Assembly (NCBI GenBank): GCA_045125095.1
Contig: JBGVMW010000141.1
Span: 1 to 64,000 of the forward strand
Source of the DNA: JBGVMW01 sp045125095
Lineage (GTDB): Bacteria > Bacillota > Clostridia > Lachnospirales > Lachnospiraceae
Length of the DNA stretch: 64,000 bases
Direction of reading: 5' to 3'
Shown here: positions 1-8,973 of the stretch, piece after piece
How positions within the stretch are numbered: position 1 is the first letter of the stretch
How the letters are laid out: each line of letters opens with the position of its first letter
Program-made: the position numbers and the translations under genes
The notes under the pieces: model-generated
What the model saw: the letters and a program-made list of their open reading frames with translations, nothing else
What the model was told of the DNA's origin: nothing
Databases searched by the model: none

Positions 1-202
1 GTTTGTGCAAATAGCTGCTTACTACATAGTCTATATTTGACGCGCTCTCGCTCCCTTCAAACGTAGCGGACACTAAGGCTGTAAAATACACAGCCTAAGT
101 GTCGACGTTTTCAGAGGGTCACATATAGACTATGTAGCAAACAGCTATCTGTCAAAAACAATTCTGACAATTCGCTAGCTTGTTGGCGTTTCGCAATTAC
201 CT
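1..202 (+). repeat. 247-bp foldback element, copy 1 (cut by window edge)
   Basis: This is the same sequence as the full copies at 15102-15348 (opposite orientation) and 37095-37341 (same orientation), missing the first 45 or so bases. The two halves are near-complementary: CATAGTCTATAT lies near one side and ATATAGACTATG near the other, with a central GGCTGT/ACAGCC hairpin. It ends at about base 202 with GCGTTTCGCAATTACC. It has no coding capacity. It lies 31 bases before the start of the BspA-like gene, so that gene's promoter must lie in or cross the element. Confidence 0.85.
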
Positions 203-232
203 ATATAAATTACACACAGTAAGGAGAAGGAT

Positions 233-2785
233 ATGAAATACCGTTTAAAACAGGGGGTTTCGATGTTGCTTGTAGTGATTTTATTAATCACAAACTGTAT
301 TGCATATGATATGACAGTTTATGCAGCAAGCAAGAAAACAACAAATAAGATAACAAAAATCGAGTTAAATACTACAAAAGAAACAACGATTGTAGGTCGA
401 TCTTTGAAATTAAAAGTAACGTCTGTAAAACCATCAACCTCTTCAAAAGATGTAACGTGGAGTAGTTCTAATAAGAATGTAGCTACTGTCTCTAAGAGCG
501 GTGTAGTAAAAGCAAGAAAGGCAGGAACCGTAACAATTACTGCCAGATCTACAGTGGACAAAAAGATTAAGGCAAAGTGTAAAATAAAGGTATATAAAGA
601 AACAAAGAAAATAAAACTGATTAGTAAAAACACGTATACTTTGCTATCAGGAAAAAGTGTATCTTTAAAAGCAAAAGTAACAGACCCATCAAAGGGATAT
701 GAGCCCTTGCAGTGGAGTTCCAATAATAGTAAGGTTGCTAAAGTAAGTAAAAGTGGAAAAGTAACTGCTGTAGGAGTAGGAAAAGCAACGATTACGGGAC
801 AGTCTGGAAATAAAAATGTAAAAGTAACTATTGTGGTAAAGAAAAATGAAACCACAGAAACATCAGAGCCGGCACATTCAGAAACTCCGGTAGTGCCAGA
901 ATCACCGGTAATTACAGAATCACCGGTAGCCACAGAGCCGCCGGTAGTGACAGAGCCGCCGGTAGTCACAGAGTCGCCGGTAGCGCCAGAATCACCGGTA
1001 GCGACAGAGCCGCCGGTAGCGACAGAGCCGCCGGTAGTGCCAGAGCCGCCGGTAGCGACAGAACCACCGGTAGAGGAAGAAGACCCTGTTAAAATTCTCT
1101 ATTCTGGTACATGGTATGGGATATATTGGTGTATTGATGAGAATGGTAAACTATCTATCAGTGGAAAAGATCGCAGAACAACATGGAAGGGTTCCGGCGA
1201 TCCTAGCTGGTTAACATATACAGACTATATAAAAACTGCTGTTGTAACTGCAAAAGATGTTAAGTCGACTGCCAGATGGTTCTATGGATGCAAATATATG
1301 ACCAGTGTGGATCTTAGTAATTTTGACGCCAGTCAGGTTGGTTATACAGGTTATATGTTTTCTTGTTGTTATAGATTGGAAAGTTTAGATTTAAGCAGTT
1401 TTGATACCAGTCACGTCATTGCGATGACGAATATGTTTGAGAATTGTTGTAGTTTGGAAAGTTTAGATTTGAGTAACTTTGACACCAGCCAGGTTACACT
1501 CATGGCTGGAATGTTTAGATATTGTAGCAAGCTAAGCAATTTAGATATTAGTAGTTTTGATACCAGTCAGGTTACCAGCATGAAAGGAATGTTCGCAGGA
1601 TGTAGTGCATTAAAGCATTTGGATGTGAGCAAGTTTGATACCAGTCAGGTCACTGATATGAGTGAAATGTTTTCTGGATGTGAGGTGTTAACATTTGTAA
1701 ATGTAGGTGACTTTGATACCGGTAATGTAACAAATATGGAAAAAATGTTTTATTGTTGCAGAGCCGTAACGTCCTTGAATGTATATGGCTTTGATACCAG
1801 TAAAGTTACTAACATGAGAAGCATGTTCGCTGGTTGTATGTCGGTAAAGAGTTTAACAGTAAACAGATTTAATACTCGTCAGGTGCGTAACATGGAAAGC
1901 ATGTTCAATGGTTGCACTTCATTAACCAGTTTAGATGTAAGCAGCTTTTCGAATGACCGGGTAACGAATATGACAGAGATGTTTTCTTGTTGTTTTAAAT
2001 TGGAAAACTTGAATCTATCTGGGTTTGGTACCGCGCAGGTAACAGACATGAGTAAAATGTTTACCTTCTGTAATGCATTAAGCAGTCTGGATCTAAGTAG
2101 CCTTGATACCAGAAATGTAACAAATATGCAAGGTATGTTCCAGTATAGCACTGGTTTCACAAGCTTGGATTTAAGTAGCCTTAATATCAGTAAGGTAACC
2201 GATATGAGTCATATGTTTGAATCTTGCAGCAATTTAAGTAGTATAAATATGACAGGCATTGATACCAGTCAGGTTGTAAATATGTATCGTATGTTTTATG
2301 GTTGCAGTAAGTTAACCAGTCTGGATTTAAGTGATTTTAATACAGGCAATCTAAGACATACAGATGAAATGTTCCGGGATTGTACAGGCTTAACCAACCT
2401 GGATTTAAGTAGTTTTGATACCAGCCAGGTTAGCAGTATGAGCCGCATGTTTTATAATTGTAGTGGGCTGACTAGCGTAGATGTAAGCAGCTTTAATACC
2501 ATGAATGTAGGCAGTGTGGAGGACATGTTTTATAATTGTAGCAGCTTAACGGAATTGGACTTAAGTAGCTTTGATTTAAGAAATGTAACCAGCACTAGTG
2601 ATAAGAATAAAGAAATGTTAAAAGGTTGTACAAGCTTAAAAGTAATTCATACTCCGGTTAATCTAAAGGCAAAGATTAATTTATATTCATTATTTACAGT
2701 GCTTGGGAACATACCAATTTCCCAGTTGCCATTAGAGGAATCGGTAAGTATTACACTTGTCAAATCAGTAGTAACTGCAATGTAA
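233..2785 (+). CDS. Secreted BspA-like protein with Ig-like and DUF285 leucine-rich repeats
   Basis: 850 residues. An N-terminal signal peptide (about residues 1-32, cleavage near VYAAS) is followed by two bacterial Ig-like (Big_2) domains at about 38-118 and 128-200, each with a W-S-S-x-N-x-x-V-A core. A Pro/Thr/Glu linker of 6-residue repeats (PPVVTE-like, about 205-285) leads to roughly twenty 23-24-residue DUF285/BspA repeats with the pattern S-L-D-L-S-x-F-D-T-S-x-V-T-x-M-x-x-M-F. No LPxTG motif or C-terminal membrane helix is seen, so it is probably released or held non-covalently. Such proteins usually act in adhesion or host/matrix contact; that role is inferred from the family. The start follows AAGGAGAAGG. 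A foldback repeat sits directly upstream. Confidence 0.85.
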   Translation: MKYRLKQGVSMLLVVILLITNCIAYDMTVYAASKKTTNKITKIELNTTKETTIVGRSLKLKVTSVKPSTSSKDVTWSSSNKNVATVSKSGVVKARKAGTVTITARSTVDKKIKAKCKIKVYKETKKIKLISKNTYTLLSGKSVSLKAKVTDPSKGYEPLQWSSNNSKVAKVSKSGKVTAVGVGKATITGQSGNKNVKVTIVVKKNETTETSEPAHSETPVVPESPVITESPVATEPPVVTEPPVVTESPVAPESPVATEPPVATEPPVVPEPPVATEPPVEEEDPVKILYSGTWYGIYWCIDENGKLSISGKDRRTTWKGSGDPSWLTYTDYIKTAVVTAKDVKSTARWFYGCKYMTSVDLSNFDASQVGYTGYMFSCCYRLESLDLSSFDTSHVIAMTNMFENCCSLESLDLSNFDTSQVTLMAGMFRYCSKLSNLDISSFDTSQVTSMKGMFAGCSALKHLDVSKFDTSQVTDMSEMFSGCEVLTFVNVGDFDTGNVTNMEKMFYCCRAVTSLNVYGFDTSKVTNMRSMFAGCMSVKSLTVNRFNTRQVRNMESMFNGCTSLTSLDVSSFSNDRVTNMTEMFSCCFKLENLNLSGFGTAQVTDMSKMFTFCNALSSLDLSSLDTRNVTNMQGMFQYSTGFTSLDLSSLNISKVTDMSHMFESCSNLSSINMTGIDTSQVVNMYRMFYGCSKLTSLDLSDFNTGNLRHTDEMFRDCTGLTNLDLSSFDTSQVSSMSRMFYNCSGLTSVDVSSFNTMNVGSVEDMFYNCSSLTELDLSSFDLRNVTSTSDKNKEMLKGCTSLKVIHTPVNLKAKINLYSLFTVLGNIPISQLPLEESVSITLVKSVVTAM

Positions 2786-2845
2786 ATAACAACGAGTCTC
2801 TGAGGAGTCAGCATACATCGTATTTTGCAAAATTATAATCGTGAA

Positions 2846-2889
2846 AAACCTTCTTTGAATAGGAAATGATATTCAAAGAAGGTTTTTTT
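2846..2889 (+). terminator. Rho-independent terminator after the BspA-like gene
   Basis: A 15-bp stem (ACCTTCTTTGAAT pairing with ATTCAAAGAAGGT) is followed by a T7 run. Confidence 0.9.
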
Positions 2890-3034
2890 GTATAAAAAAG
2901 GTGATGCGCATAATTTCTCTATTTAAAAATAAAAATTCTTCTTGCAGAATATTGCATATATACGTATACTAAATTAAGATACATAAAGGATAAGGGATTT
3001 TTATACATAACAGTATTTAAGAAAGGAATCAAAT

Positions 3035-3775
3035 ATGATACGTTTAATTTTAGTAACACTGGCGGTGTCCATTTATCTCGTCAGCATGATACCAGTCCTG
3101 TTCATTTTATGGATAATCGGAAAATTTAACAAAAGAGCCAAGGATATCATTTCCTTGCGAATGGTACAATTCATTTTCCGCGTAATATTATTTTTTGCAG
3201 GAACCAAAGTAACCGTAATCGGTAAAGAAAGAATCCCAACAGATGAACCAGTTCTTTATGTAGGGAATCACAGAAGTTTTTTCGATATATTAGTAACCTA
3301 TATTCAGTGTAAGAATTGTACTGGTTACATATCAAAGAAAGAAATCGAAAAGGTGCCATTACTGGTGAACTGGATGCGGAATCTGCATTGCCTGTTCTTA
3401 GACAGAGAAGATACGAAACAGGCACTTAAGATGGTGTTAGAAGGAATTGCATTGATGAAGGAAGGCGTGTCCATGTGTATTTTCCCAGAAGGTTCGAGAG
3501 GGCATGTAGAGGGAGAAATCGGTGAATTCAAGGGCGGTGCATTTAAGATGGCGGAAAAAACAGGGTATGCAATCGTTCCGGTTACCATATCCAATACAGC
3601 AGCTATCTGGGAGGACCATATGCCATGGATAAAACCTGCAAAAGTAGTGGTAGAATATGGAGAGCCGGTATATCCAAATGATATGACAAAAGAAGAAAGA
3701 AAACACATTGCAGAGTATTTCCGCAATATTATGTTAGAAACCCTTAAGAAAAATGAAACCTACTTTCAAGCGTAA
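3035..3775 (+). CDS. plsC: 1-acyl-sn-glycerol-3-phosphate acyltransferase
   Basis: 246 residues, the usual size for PlsC. It transfers an acyl group to lysophosphatidic acid to make phosphatidic acid at the inner face of the membrane. An N-terminal hydrophobic segment (residues 1-30) anchors it. The catalytic H-x4-D motif is NHRSFFD near residue 76, and the substrate motif FPEGSRG is near 150. The start follows AAGAAAGGAATC. It stands alone between terminators. The stop codon lies in the loop of its own terminator, so the last codons form the left stem. Confidence 0.9.
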   Translation: MIRLILVTLAVSIYLVSMIPVLFILWIIGKFNKRAKDIISLRMVQFIFRVILFFAGTKVTVIGKERIPTDEPVLYVGNHRSFFDILVTYIQCKNCTGYISKKEIEKVPLLVNWMRNLHCLFLDREDTKQALKMVLEGIALMKEGVSMCIFPEGSRGHVEGEIGEFKGGAFKMAEKTGYAIVPVTISNTAAIWEDHMPWIKPAKVVVEYGEPVYPNDMTKEERKHIAEYFRNIMLETLKKNETYFQA

Positions 3776-3796
3776 TGCTTGAAAGTAGGTTTTTTT
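3756..3796 (+). terminator. Rho-independent terminator overlapping the plsC stop
   Basis: AACCTACTTTCAAGC pairs with GCTTGAAAGTAGGTT, then T6. The plsC stop codon is in the loop. The T-run merges directly into TATATACTAGG of a family A repeat. Confidence 0.9.
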
Positions 3797-3945
3797 ATAT
3801 ACTAGGAAATTACAATGGTTTATTATAGATTGCAATACTCGAAATTTCCTAGTATAGAAAAAAATGAAGCGCACTCGCGCGAAATGTAGTGTGTCGCAAG
3901 CGACCGCGCTCGGCGCGAGAGTTCTGCAAGCAGAACTCTTTCTTG
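3796..3945. repeat. Family A palindrome plus GC-rich module (first of two in tandem)
   Basis: 3796-3857 is a family A hairpin: TATACTAGGAAATT at the left and AATTTCCTAGTATA at the right. It is followed by a GC-rich module (GAAGCGCACTCGCGCGAAAT and beyond) also found at 19310-19370, then a small hairpin GAGTTCTG-CAAG-CAGAACTC with a T-rich tail. No gene is present. Confidence 0.85.
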
Positions 3946-4140
3946 TATACTAGGTAATTACAACAGTTCGTTGCATGATGTAATGTATGAAATTTCCTAG
4001 TATATAAAAAATGGAGCGTACGAATTTGAAAGGAAGGTGCACTGCGTGCCAAATTCGGCGCGGCAAAGCGTGCAAGCATAATAACCAGCTGAATTCGTGA
4101 GATCGTGCTTGCACGCTTTGTTCTTGCGATCCGTAGTGCA
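3946..4140. repeat. Second tandem family A palindrome plus GC-rich hairpin module
   Basis: 3946-4007 is another family A hairpin (TATACTAGGTAATTACAA to TTTCCTAGTATATA). It is followed by a divergent middle segment and a long hairpin whose arms, AAAGCGTGCAAGCA and TGCTTGCACGCTTT, match the copy at 19370-19425. Together with the preceding unit it fills the plsC-pstS gap. Confidence 0.85.
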
Positions 4141-4165
4141 TATACTTTTCTGCTATGAATTAGAT

Positions 4166-4182
4166 TTTACATAGAATTTACA
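4166..4182 (+). promoter_or_regulatory. Candidate Pho box upstream of pstS
   Basis: Two direct repeats TTTACA-TAGAA-TTTACA have exact 11-bp periodicity, the arrangement known for PhoP boxes (TT-A/T/C-ACA with 5-bp spacers) in Bacillus-type Pho regulons. They lie about 110 bp before the pstS start. The linked PhoP/PhoR genes make this a plausible autologous target. Confidence 0.5.
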
Positions 4183-4292
4183 CAGACTTTCCCTTAATGT
4201 GATTTTTTCTGCATAATAAGCATGATAAAGTAGTATTTGCGAAAGACATTTGGTAACGTACACAGCAATGTGTATCAGAATGGAGGATTATT

Positions 4293-5246
4293 ATGAAAAA
4301 CACAAGTAAGAAATTAGTCGCATTATTAGGTATGGCAACAATGACAATGGGAATGTTAACAGGTTGTGGTTCTAGTAAAGATGCAAATTCTGATGGGACA
4401 GAAGCGCCTGCAGAAAACACAGCAGAAGCGCCTACAGAAAACACAGCAGATGCAAATACAGACGGCAATGCAGAAGCAACAGATACGCAAGAAGAAACAC
4501 CGGCAGATGTAAGCGGAACAATCACATTAGCAGGTTCTACCTCTATGGAGAAGATGGCAAACGCTCTCGGTGAAGCCTTCATGGAAAAATATCCAGGCGT
4601 AACAGTAACAACAGAGTTCACAGGTTCTTCTGCAGGGATTGAGGCATTAACAGCAGGAACGGTTCAGATTGGTAATGCCTCTAGAAACTTAAAGGATAGC
4701 GAAAAAGAAGCTGGTGCAGTAGAAAATATTGTTGCAATTGATGGTATAGCAGTTGTTGTTGATAAAGATAACACAGTAGCCGATCTGACAAAAGACCAGT
4801 TAATCGGTATCTATAAGGGCGAAACCAAGAACTGGAGCGAGGTTGGGGGAAATGATGTTCCAATCGTAGTAATCGGTCGTGAATCTGCTTCCGGAACAAG
4901 AGGCGCATTTGAGGAGATTCTTGAAATCGAGGATGCTTGTGCCTATGCAAATGAATTAGATTCTACAGGTGCAGTAATGGCGAAGGTTGCTTCTACACCA
5001 GGCGCAATCGGCTATGTATCTCTTGATGTAGTAGATGATACCGTAAATGCAGTTTCCTTAGAAGGTGTAGCACCTACCGTAGAAAATATTAAGGGTGGCT
5101 CTTATTTCTTATCAAGACCATTCGTTATGGCAACTATGGGAGAAATCTCTGCACAGGATGATATAGTAAAAGCATACTTTGCGTACATCGATTCTGAAGA
5201 AGGTAAAGAAATAATTTCAGAGGTAGGATTAATCACAGTAGATTAA
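4293..5246 (+). CDS. pstS: Phosphate ABC transporter substrate-binding lipoprotein
   Basis: 317 residues. A lipoprotein signal peptide has the lipobox LTGC near residue 25. A low-complexity Glu/Ala/Thr linker (about 30-70) precedes the phosphate-binding domain, which begins TITLAGSTSMEKMANALG. The phosphate-contacting pattern GSTSM and later SASGTRGAFEE is visible. It captures phosphate outside the membrane for PstCAB. The start follows AATGGAGGATTATT. First gene of the pst cluster, with a candidate Pho box upstream. Confidence 0.95.
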   Translation: MKNTSKKLVALLGMATMTMGMLTGCGSSKDANSDGTEAPAENTAEAPTENTADANTDGNAEATDTQEETPADVSGTITLAGSTSMEKMANALGEAFMEKYPGVTVTTEFTGSSAGIEALTAGTVQIGNASRNLKDSEKEAGAVENIVAIDGIAVVVDKDNTVADLTKDQLIGIYKGETKNWSEVGGNDVPIVVIGRESASGTRGAFEEILEIEDACAYANELDSTGAVMAKVASTPGAIGYVSLDVVDDTVNAVSLEGVAPTVENIKGGSYFLSRPFVMATMGEISAQDDIVKAYFAYIDSEEGKEIISEVGLITVD

Positions 5247-5357
5247 TTGTAAGAAATTAACTGTCATTCATTCAAATAGGTTCAAGAGGGTTTATGTTGA
5301 CTGAAAAAGTGGTTCAACATTGTTTAATAGACGCAGTAAGCGTTATAGGTAAAGTAT

Positions 5358-6296
5358 ATGGAAAGAGGACAAACAGTTTCAATCATTGGAAGTAATAAGA
5401 CAAAATCATTGGTAGAAAAAACCGCACATGTAGTCTTTGTGGTGTGCGGTATGTTATCTATCCTGGCAGTGTTATCCATTACCTTATATATGATTATAAG
5501 CGGTACACCTGCCATCTTTAAAGTAGGTTTAAAGGAAATAGTATTTAGTACAACATGGGCACCTACTGCGGCAGAACCGCAGTATGGTATCCTGTATGTC
5601 ATTTTGACTTCTGTTATTGGTACAGCACTGGCAATTGTAATCGGTGTTCCCATTGGACTTCTTACGGCTGTATTTTTATCAGAAATAGCATCGAATAAAT
5701 TAGCAGGAATCGTAAAGCCGGCAGTTGAATTGCTGGCAGGAATACCATCTGTAGTATATGGACTTGTTGGTATTTTAATTTTGAATCCGCTTATGTATAA
5801 ATTAGAACTTATGATTTTTAAGGATTCCACAACCCATCAGTTTACAGGAGGCTCGAATCTGTTATCCGCAGTAATTGTACTTGCGATTATGATTCTGCCA
5901 ACGGTAATTAACATCAGTGAGTCATCCTTGAAAGCAGTGCCACAGCAATTGCGGGCATCTTCCCTGGCATTGGGAGCTTCCCACATCCAGACCGTTTTCC
6001 GTGTGACAATTCCAGCGGCAAAGTCTGGAATTATTACAGCAATTGTACTTGGTGTAGGTCGTGCGATTGGAGAAGCAATGGCAATTACATTAGTTGCCGG
6101 AAGTTCTGTTAATATTCCATTACCGTTTCATTCTGTTCGTTTCTTAACAACAGCAATTGTATCAGAAATGGGATATTCCGCAGACACACATAGAGAAGTG
6201 TTATTTACGATCGGTCTTGTGTTATTTGCATTCATTATGTTAATTAATATTGGATTAAACAGCATATTGAAGAAGGGAGGAAAGGGAGATGAGTGA
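5358..6296 (+). CDS. pstC: Phosphate ABC transporter permease PstC
   Basis: 312 residues with six predicted membrane segments and the binding-protein-dependent permease signature around GAVGRAIGEAMAI-type residues (LGVGRAIGEAMAITLVAG, near 233-250). It forms the channel with PstA. It begins 111 bp after pstS; the ribosome binding site is weak (GGTAAAGTAT before ATG), so the exact start is less certain. The 3' end overlaps pstA by 8 bases, which suggests translational coupling. Confidence 0.93.
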   Translation: MERGQTVSIIGSNKTKSLVEKTAHVVFVVCGMLSILAVLSITLYMIISGTPAIFKVGLKEIVFSTTWAPTAAEPQYGILYVILTSVIGTALAIVIGVPIGLLTAVFLSEIASNKLAGIVKPAVELLAGIPSVVYGLVGILILNPLMYKLELMIFKDSTTHQFTGGSNLLSAVIVLAIMILPTVINISESSLKAVPQQLRASSLALGASHIQTVFRVTIPAAKSGIITAIVLGVGRAIGEAMAITLVAGSSVNIPLPFHSVRFLTTAIVSEMGYSADTHREVLFTIGLVLFAFIMLINIGLNSILKKGGKGDE

Positions 6297-7200
6297 TGTT
6301 ATGTTAGCGGATGCAGGTTCTATCCCAAATGAAAGTATTTACGTAAAAAAGAAAAGAATGAGCGATACGGTGTTATACGGTTTGATTTATTTGTCCGCAG
6401 CAATCTCTGTATTGTTGTTGCTTGGCATTATTGGTTATGTATTTGTAAATGGTATCCAGAGTGTAAACTGGGAATTTTTATCTACTGTGACAAGTGCAAG
6501 AGCAGGCACAACAGGTATTTTAGGAAATATTGTTAATACCTTATATATTATTGTAATCACACTGTTGATTGCAACACCAATCGGTATTGGTTCTGCAATT
6601 TACCTAAATGAATATGCAAAGCCAGGTAAATTAGTGCGTATGATTGAATTTACCACAGAAACACTTTCCGGCATTCCATCTATTATCTTTGGTTTGTTTG
6701 GTATGATTGTGTTTGGTGAAGTATTCGGTTTTAAATACTCTATTTTGACAGGTTCCTTCACCCTTACCCTTATGATTCTGCCTTTGATTACCAGAAATAC
6801 GCAGGAGGCATTAAAGACAGTTCCAGACAGCTACCGCAGTGGTGCATTGGGAATTGGTGCAACGAAATGGTATATGATTCGTACTATACTGCTTCCTTCG
6901 GCAATGCCGGGTATTGTAACAGGTATTATCCTGGCAATTGGACGTATTGTAGGAGAATCTGCTGCCTTACTGTTTACTGCAGGAAGTGGTTATCTTCTTC
7001 CTAAGAATGGTTTCACAGGTTATGTAGATAAATTGTCTCAGCCAGGTGGCACATTGACCATTCAGTTATATTTAAGTATGCAAAAGGGCGAATTTGATGT
7101 TGCATTTGGAATTGCGATTGTATTATTAGTGATAGTATTTATTATCAATATATTGACAAAGGTAATCACAAAAAAATTAGATGTAAATAATAGAAAGTAA
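6289..7200 (+). CDS. pstA: Phosphate ABC transporter permease PstA
   Basis: 303 residues, six predicted membrane helices. The permease loop is LAIGRIVGESAALLFTAGSG near 230. It pairs with PstC to form the membrane channel. The start overlaps the end of pstC and follows a strong GGGAGGAAAGGGAG site located inside pstC. Part of the pstSCAB-phoU operon. Confidence 0.93.
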   Translation: MSDVMLADAGSIPNESIYVKKKRMSDTVLYGLIYLSAAISVLLLLGIIGYVFVNGIQSVNWEFLSTVTSARAGTTGILGNIVNTLYIIVITLLIATPIGIGSAIYLNEYAKPGKLVRMIEFTTETLSGIPSIIFGLFGMIVFGEVFGFKYSILTGSFTLTLMILPLITRNTQEALKTVPDSYRSGALGIGATKWYMIRTILLPSAMPGIVTGIILAIGRIVGESAALLFTAGSGYLLPKNGFTGYVDKLSQPGGTLTIQLYLSMQKGEFDVAFGIAIVLLVIVFIINILTKVITKKLDVNNRK

Positions 7201-7248
7201 GCACAGTTATGACAATACAGCCGATTGACGGCGGGAATTGAGGTAAGA

Positions 7249-8007
7249 ATGGCAAATATAAAAATCAGTACAAAGGACTTGAACTTGTATTATGGTGAAA
7301 ACCATGCATTAAAAGATATTAATATGGATATAAAGGAAAATGCAGTCACTGCATTCATTGGACCATCCGGTTGTGGTAAGTCCACATTTCTAAAGAGCTT
7401 AAACAGAATGAATGATTTAGTACCATCTGTCCGCATTGAAGGGGAAGTGACATTAGACGGTGAAAATATTTATGACCCAAAGGTAGATACGACCTTACTC
7501 CGTAAAAAAATTGGTATGGTATTTCAGCAGCCGAATCCATTTCCAATGAGTATCTATGATAATATTGCATATGGTCCAAGAATTCATGGTATTAAGAACA
7601 AATCCACATTAGATGATATTGTGGAAAAAAGTCTTAGAGATGCGGCTATTTTTGATGAAGTAAAGGACCGTTTGAAAAAATCTGCATTAGGGTTATCCGG
7701 TGGACAGCAGCAGAGACTTTGTATAGCCAGAGCACTTGCAGTATCACCAGAGGTATTATTAATGGACGAGCCTACTTCAGCATTGGATCCGATTTCTACA
7801 TTAAAGGTAGAAGAATTAATGGTTGAATTGAAAAAAGATTATACAGTTGTTGTGGTTACCCATAACATGCAGCAGGCAGCACGCGTATCAGATGATACGG
7901 CATTTTTCCTTGTTGGCGAGATGGTAGAATTTGATTCGACGGATAACATTTTCTCCCGTCCGCAGGATAAGCGTACAGAGGATTACATTACAGGACGTTT
8001 TGGTTAA
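7249..8007 (+). CDS. pstB: Phosphate ABC transporter ATPase PstB
   Basis: 252 residues from the ATG at 7249; an in-frame TTG at 7225 is possible, but GAGGT 5 bases before the ATG favours the later start, and the protein then begins MANIKIST. Walker A is GPSGCGKST near residue 37, the signature LSGGQQQRLCIARAL is near 145, and Walker B is LLMDEPTSALD. It powers phosphate import through PstCA. Fourth gene of the operon, followed 12 bp later by phoU. Confidence 0.95.
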   Translation: MANIKISTKDLNLYYGENHALKDINMDIKENAVTAFIGPSGCGKSTFLKSLNRMNDLVPSVRIEGEVTLDGENIYDPKVDTTLLRKKIGMVFQQPNPFPMSIYDNIAYGPRIHGIKNKSTLDDIVEKSLRDAAIFDEVKDRLKKSALGLSGGQQQRLCIARALAVSPEVLLMDEPTSALDPISTLKVEELMVELKKDYTVVVVTHNMQQAARVSDDTAFFLVGEMVEFDSTDNIFSRPQDKRTEDYITGRFG

Positions 8008-8019
8008 AAGGAGGTTATT

Positions 8020-8718
8020 ATGTCAGTCAGAACAACATTTGACATGGAGCTCAGTAGTCTGCATGAAATGTTAAAAACCATGAGTATTCAGGTTGAAACA
8101 GCGATTAATACAATGTTTGATTCCTTAAAAGATGGAGGAGATACCCGGATTGCAGCAAGCATTGTAAAAAATGACCGCTTTATTAATGATATGCAGAGAA
8201 GCATTGAATCTAAATGCTTGTCTATTATTACAAGACAACAGCCATTGGCAGGTGATTTGCGAATGATTTCTGCTATTTTAAAAGTAGTAACTGATATGGA
8301 ACGTATTGGTGACCATGCTGCAGATATTGCAGAGCTGGTTATCCGAATGCGCAAGCAGATGGATGTGCAAAACATTACTTTGCAGGATGCTGTGTTCGAG
8401 AAACTGCTCAGCCAGTTGTATGAAATGATGAATACTACCAGTGGAATGGTACATGATGCCATAGATTCTCTGATTAATCGCAATTCAGAATTGGCATCTC
8501 AAATTGATGTGAGAGATGACGAGGTAGATAATCAGTTTAATGATATTAAAAATCAGGCGGTAGAATTAATCCGCAGTGATGTGGAACATACAGATATGTA
8601 TGTGGATTTCCTATTGTTAGCAAAATATTTGGAGCGAATGGCAGACCATGCTGTAAATATCAGTGAGTGGGAGCTGTTCCAGGAAACAGGTTCTATACAT
8701 GATGTCCGTATATTGTAA
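8020..8718 (+). CDS. phoU: Phosphate signalling regulator PhoU
   Basis: 232 residues, standard PhoU length, all-helical with two PhoU repeats (about 10-110 and 120-215). Each contains the characteristic metal-associated E-R-x-x-D-H segment: MERIGDHAADIAE and LERMADHAVNISE. PhoU links the Pst transporter to inhibition of PhoR when phosphate is ample. It starts after AAAGGAGG, 12 bp from pstB. A terminator follows, so phoPR may be transcribed separately or by read-through. Confidence 0.95.
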   Translation: MSVRTTFDMELSSLHEMLKTMSIQVETAINTMFDSLKDGGDTRIAASIVKNDRFINDMQRSIESKCLSIITRQQPLAGDLRMISAILKVVTDMERIGDHAADIAELVIRMRKQMDVQNITLQDAVFEKLLSQLYEMMNTTSGMVHDAIDSLINRNSELASQIDVRDDEVDNQFNDIKNQAVELIRSDVEHTDMYVDFLLLAKYLERMADHAVNISEWELFQETGSIHDVRIL

Positions 8719-8787
8719 AGCCAATGAAATTGGTTTAACCACTTTTTAGTGTTAAATATAAACTCAAAAATTGAATGACAGAGGGTG

Positions 8788-8830
8788 AAAGTCGTTGCAA
8801 TGCTGAAATACAGTGCAAGGACTTTTTCTC
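8788..8830 (+). terminator. Terminator after phoU
   Basis: AAAGTCGTTGCA pairs with TGCAAGGACTTT across a 14-base loop, followed by TTCTCT. The short T-run suggests an imperfect terminator that may allow read-through into phoPR. Confidence 0.6.
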
Positions 8831-8973
8831 TGTAATAAGAAGAAATCGTCACTAACTATGGAAATAAACGGTTACGGTGTGTTAATATAGTGACGGGACA
8901 TGAAAAAGTTGAGCAAAAGTGCATGTTCAACAAAAGTATAAAGGTGCGGAGCACTGCGCACAGATAGGAATGA

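Noticed and set aside
319..969. Long minus-strand open frame opposite the BspA-like gene
   Set aside because: It mirrors the Ig-like domains and Pro-rich repeats; no ribosome site and Val/Thr/Phe-rich shadow composition.
3796..4140. CRISPR array
   Set aside because: The repeats are palindromic, only two in tandem, with no regular spacers and no cas genes.
3849..4141. Minus-strand open frames in the plsC-pstS gap
   Set aside because: They translate the palindromic repeats; nearly the same peptide appears at the other repeat copies (19248, 21668), which marks repeat DNA, not genes.
4178..4621. Minus-strand frame overlapping pstS start
   Set aside because: Shadow of the low-complexity linker of PstS.
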